A stretch of DNA of 64,000 bases from Candidatus Paraburkholderia kirkii (GTDB taxonomy: Bacteria > Pseudomonadota > Gammaproteobacteria > Burkholderiales > Burkholderiaceae), in the NCBI GenBank assembly GCA_001189345.1, contig LFKV01000010.1, positions 228,718-292,717 on the forward strand, read 5' to 3'. Position 1 is the first letter of the stretch. Each line of letters opens with the position of its first letter. Positions 62,825 through 64,000 of the stretch are shown here, one piece after another. Made by a program: the position numbers and the translations under genes. Below the pieces are notes generated by a model. That model was not told where the DNA came from and did no database searches. It was given only the letters and a program-made list of their open reading frames with translations.

Positions 62825-64000
62825 TGGACTTGCTCCCGCATAACCGGACAGCCGGTCCCGCTTAGGTTGGAGGATTTGCTTGCCGACGAAACTCGCGCGG
62901 CGAGCGGTATTTAAGGGCGCTGTGCGGGTGTGACTCGTTATCGTGGTCGAACGCGATGGCCAGATTTTGCAGCGCCGTCCTGGCGTCGGGTTTCGGCATC
63001 CACGAAACGTAATCACGCTTTATCGTTTCGTAATCACGCTTTATCGTTTTAACGAAGCTCTCGGCCATCCCGTTGCTTTGCGGACTTCTGACGGGTGTCG
63101 TTACTGGCTTCAGTCCGATTTTTCGAGAGAACTTCAATGTGTCATCGGCAATGTAGCAGGAACCATCGTCGCTTAACCACTCGACTTCCCTGTCGGCCTT
63201 CAACGCGCCGGTGAAGCGGTTCTCGACGGCTTGAAGCATGACGTCACGCACCATATCGCCAGTGTAACCGCCTGTGCTCGCGGCCCAACTCATGGCTTCG
63301 CGGTCGCAACAGTCGAGTGCGAAGACGACACGCAATGGGACACCGGCATCGCAGCGGAATTCGAAGCCATCCGAGCACCAGCGCATGTTGCTGCTATCCA
63401 CCGCGACCTTGCCGTCATGCCGACGCGTAGACGAGGCGTGCCGAGGGCGATGTTCAAGCAGCAGGCCGTGGCGACGCATCACGCGATACACGCGCTTTGC
63501 ATTTACTCGCGGTTGAGCCAGCATGTCCCGGCTTCGCCTCAGCAACGCCCAAGCACCTCGGTATCCATACGTCGGCGCGTCGCCTAACAACTCATGAAGT
63601 TCGGCGACAAGCGCCGTGTCGTCGAGCACGGGCATCTTGCGCCGGTCGACCCAGTCAGCCGGCCGCTTCGACTTGACTGCGAGATTCGAGCGCGACACCC
63701 CCAGGACTTCACAGACCGTCTTCAACGGTCGTCCCCCGGCAGCAATGGTGAGCGCAGTCAATTTTTTTGTTCGACCATACTCCACTGCTTCACGGAGGAT
63801 TTCTACCTCCATTGTCTTCTTTCCTAGCAATCGCTGCAGCTCGCGAATCTGCTTCATTGCTTCGGCTAGGTCAGATGCCGGCACCACGTGCTCGCCGGCA
63901 GACCACCGATAGGCTCTCGTCCTGATAGAGCCTGCGCCAGACCGAAGACTTCGTTCGCATTCACTTGAGACGTCGAGGTGTCGAAGAAGGTCGTCGAGTT
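62825..64000 (-). mobile_element. IS2-group element of the IS3 family, running off the window
   Basis: The right end TGGACTTGCTCCCGCATAAC at 62825 abuts the truncated EmrA-like gene. The transposase is on the minus strand, so the left end with the start of orfA lies beyond 64000. The terminal bases and the protein match the IS2 group of E. coli by memory of its motifs. A related left end remains at 53147-53222. Confidence 0.88.
62862..63887 (-). CDS. IS2-group transposase (orfA end plus orfB in one frame)
   Basis: 341 residues from GTG 63887. It starts with the leucine-rich orfA end ([20 protein letters not shown] and [11 protein letters not shown]) and continues in the same frame into the rve integrase core: [28 protein letters not shown] and [17 protein letters not shown] 21 bp unit is tandemly duplicated at 63008-63049, inserting seven residues after the catalytic Glu segment. 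The true orfA N-terminus ([14 protein letters not shown], about 63905-63950) lies in another frame, so the element may be defective. Confidence 0.88.
   Translation of the reverse strand: MVPASDLAEAMKQIRELQRLLGKKTMEVEILREAVEYGRTKKLTALTIAAGGRPLKTVCEVLGVSRSNLAVKSKRPADWVDRRKMPVLDDTALVAELHELLGDAPTYGYRGAWALLRRSRDMLAQPRVNAKRVYRVMRRHGLLLEHRPRHASSTRRHDGKVAVDSSNMRWCSDGFEFRCDAGVPLRVVFALDCCDREAMSWAASTGGYTGDMVRDVMLQAVENRFTGALKADREVEWLSDDGSCYIADDTLKFSRKIGLKPVTTPVRSPQSNGMAESFVKTIKRDYETIKRDYVSWMPKPDARTALQNLAIAFDHDNESHPHSALKYRSPREFRRQANPPT

Overview
The window looks like part of a GC-rich Burkholderiaceae chromosome. aceE, prlC, folD, kdp, urt/ure, the nadE-glnB pair and ppa all read like Burkholderia/Paraburkholderia/Caballeronia proteins. 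Its striking property is decay. Housekeeping genes are open from end to end (aceE as far as visible, a two-component pair, folD, prlC, a P-II gene, nadE, ppa, a universal stress protein). Most dispensable transport, catabolic and regulatory genes carry frameshifts, nonsense codons, catalytic-residue changes, deletions or insertion sequences. I infer a host-associated lineage in active genome reduction, as described for leaf-nodule Burkholderia/Caballeronia symbionts. The host is not shown by the sequence.

Layout. 1-4.6 kb: aceE (cut by the window edge) divergent from a FixL/FixJ-like kinase-regulator pair, with a perfect inverted repeat between them. 5-6.5 kb: DUF3300 and DUF2950 remnants. 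6.7-9.8 kb: folD and prlC, intact. 9.8-13.5 kb: a cytosine-deaminase-like gene with a replaced active-site His, a nitrilase pseudogene, a frameshifted LysR regulator and an intact acetyltransferase. 13.6-20.4 kb: a wrecked kdp potassium-uptake operon on the minus strand (kdpA fragment, kdpB, kdpC split by IS630, kdpD; no kdpE). 20.4-22.7 kb: an IS66 remnant and a second IS630. 22.8-24.2 kb: ArsR regulator with a broken zinc-type CDF exporter. 24.3-32.7 kb: an intact TPR glycosyltransferase, then broken acyltransferase, citrate-type MFS, unknown and DUF2968 genes.

32.7-41.2 kb: a peptidase C26 (glutamine amidotransferase-like) protein, a frameshifted cation/proton antiporter, P-II, nadE, a FemAB/GNAT-like protein, a broken GIY-YIG gene and ppa. 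41.4-44.2 kb: aldehyde dehydrogenase, SDR and MFS pseudogenes. 44.2-50.7 kb: urtABCDE and ureD, every gene damaged, behind a still recognisable sigma-54 promoter; the urease subunits are absent. 50.9-53.8 kb: amino-acid ABC transporter remnants, the third IS630, an IS2-group end and a truncated beta-propeller gene. 53.9-58.8 kb: an intact sugar ABC importer (binding protein, permease, double ATPase) with its ROK repressor, the only complete accessory operon here. 59-64 kb: msrC, DUF302, FAH-family and IclR pseudogenes, an intact UspA protein, and an EmrA/HlyD-like gene cut by an IS2-group element that leaves the window.

I found no convincing undescribed system such as a defence island, CRISPR array or biosynthetic cluster. 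The most interesting signals are the erosion itself: amplified IS630 copies sharing one frameshift, frame-breaking short tandem duplications, active-site substitutions in otherwise readable genes, and a long inverted repeat between kdpC and kdpD. Frameshift positions are approximate, judged from where the family-like reading changes frame.
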